A stretch of DNA of 22,520 nt. Source: DATHSY01 sp046729855 (lineage in GTDB: Bacteria > Actinomycetota > UBA4738 > HRBIN12). Under the pieces are notes generated by a model. It made no database searches and was not told the origin of the DNA. It saw nothing but the letters and a program-made list of their open reading frames with translations. Positions within the stretch are counted from its first letter, which is position 1; every line of letters starts with the position of its first letter. The stretch spans positions 1 through 22,520 of the forward strand of contig JBKPHM010000007.1 of NCBI GenBank assembly GCA_046729855.1, written 5' to 3'. Below are positions 22,454 through 22,520 of this stretch, piece by piece. A program made the position numbers and the translations under genes.

Positions 22454-22486
22454 GGGGGGCGGACGCACGAATCGCGTCCGCCCCCC
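22454..22486 (+). terminator. Hairpin terminator after the MMPL gene
   Basis: Two perfectly complementary 13-base arms (22454-22466 and 22474-22486), all G+C but one pair, separated by seven bases, starting 24 bases after the stop. No T-tract follows. It is the strongest stem in the window. Confidence 0.8.
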
Positions 22487-22520
22487 GCCACTTGGTGGGG
22501 GCCGCCGCCAGGAAGACGCG

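Noticed and set aside
1..22520. tRNA genes, CRISPR arrays, insertion sequences, attachment sites or prophage
   Set aside because: No tandem spaced repeats, transposase or integrase motifs, or tRNA cloverleaf with a T-loop signature were found by reading. A tRNAscan/ISfinder run would be decisive.

Overview
The window is strongly GC-rich on both strands, with dense, short-spaced genes, GTG/TTG starts beside ATG, and many TANNNT-type -10 hexamers placed 6-9 bases upstream of a start codon with no ribosome binding site between. That promoter style, the gene families and the codon usage point to a high-GC bacterium, most likely an Actinomycetota lineage. The exact taxon cannot be fixed by eye. 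I see 18 protein genes and no tRNA, rRNA, CRISPR array, insertion sequence or phage gene. It looks like ordinary chromosome with several unusual gene arrangements.

Region by region. (1) 1-2760, molybdenum cofactor: a DUF6457 protein and moaA on the minus strand, and divergently a fused gene joining a MogA/MoaB domain to an XdhC domain. Together they suggest cofactor synthesis and delivery to a xanthine/CO-dehydrogenase-type enzyme that is not in the window. (2) 2807-10398, an envelope-hydrolase region: a membrane-anchored phosphoesterase on plus, then on minus (in transcription order) a KamA-family radical SAM aminomutase, a GT-C glycosyltransferase, a second phosphoesterase coupled to it by an ATGA overlap, and a secreted type I phosphodiesterase/alkaline phosphatase superfamily enzyme. 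(3) 10399-13267: a divergent regulatory region with a perfect palindrome, a cold-shock protein with a long leader and a terminator, a small basic protein of unknown function, and a transketolase of the short form resembling the animal enzyme. (4) 13353-16887: a HlyIII-family membrane protein, a PAS-GGDEF-EAL cyclic-di-GMP protein with both active sites intact, and a lipoprotein. (5) 17022-19276: tdh-kbl, translationally coupled, converting threonine to glycine and acetyl-CoA. (6) 19273-22486: a TetR regulator divergent from an MMPL/RND transporter, with a sigma70-type promoter overlaid by three copies of an 11-bp operator, and a strong terminator after the transporter.

The most unusual items are the MogA-XdhC fusion with a degenerate dinucleotide-binding loop, the kamA-glycosyltransferase-phosphoesterase operon (no partner gene for a known beta-lysine pathway nearby), the triple operator of the TetR-MMPL pair, and the animal-type transketolase. 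I see no clearly new defence or mobile system. The kamA operon is the best candidate for undescribed biology.
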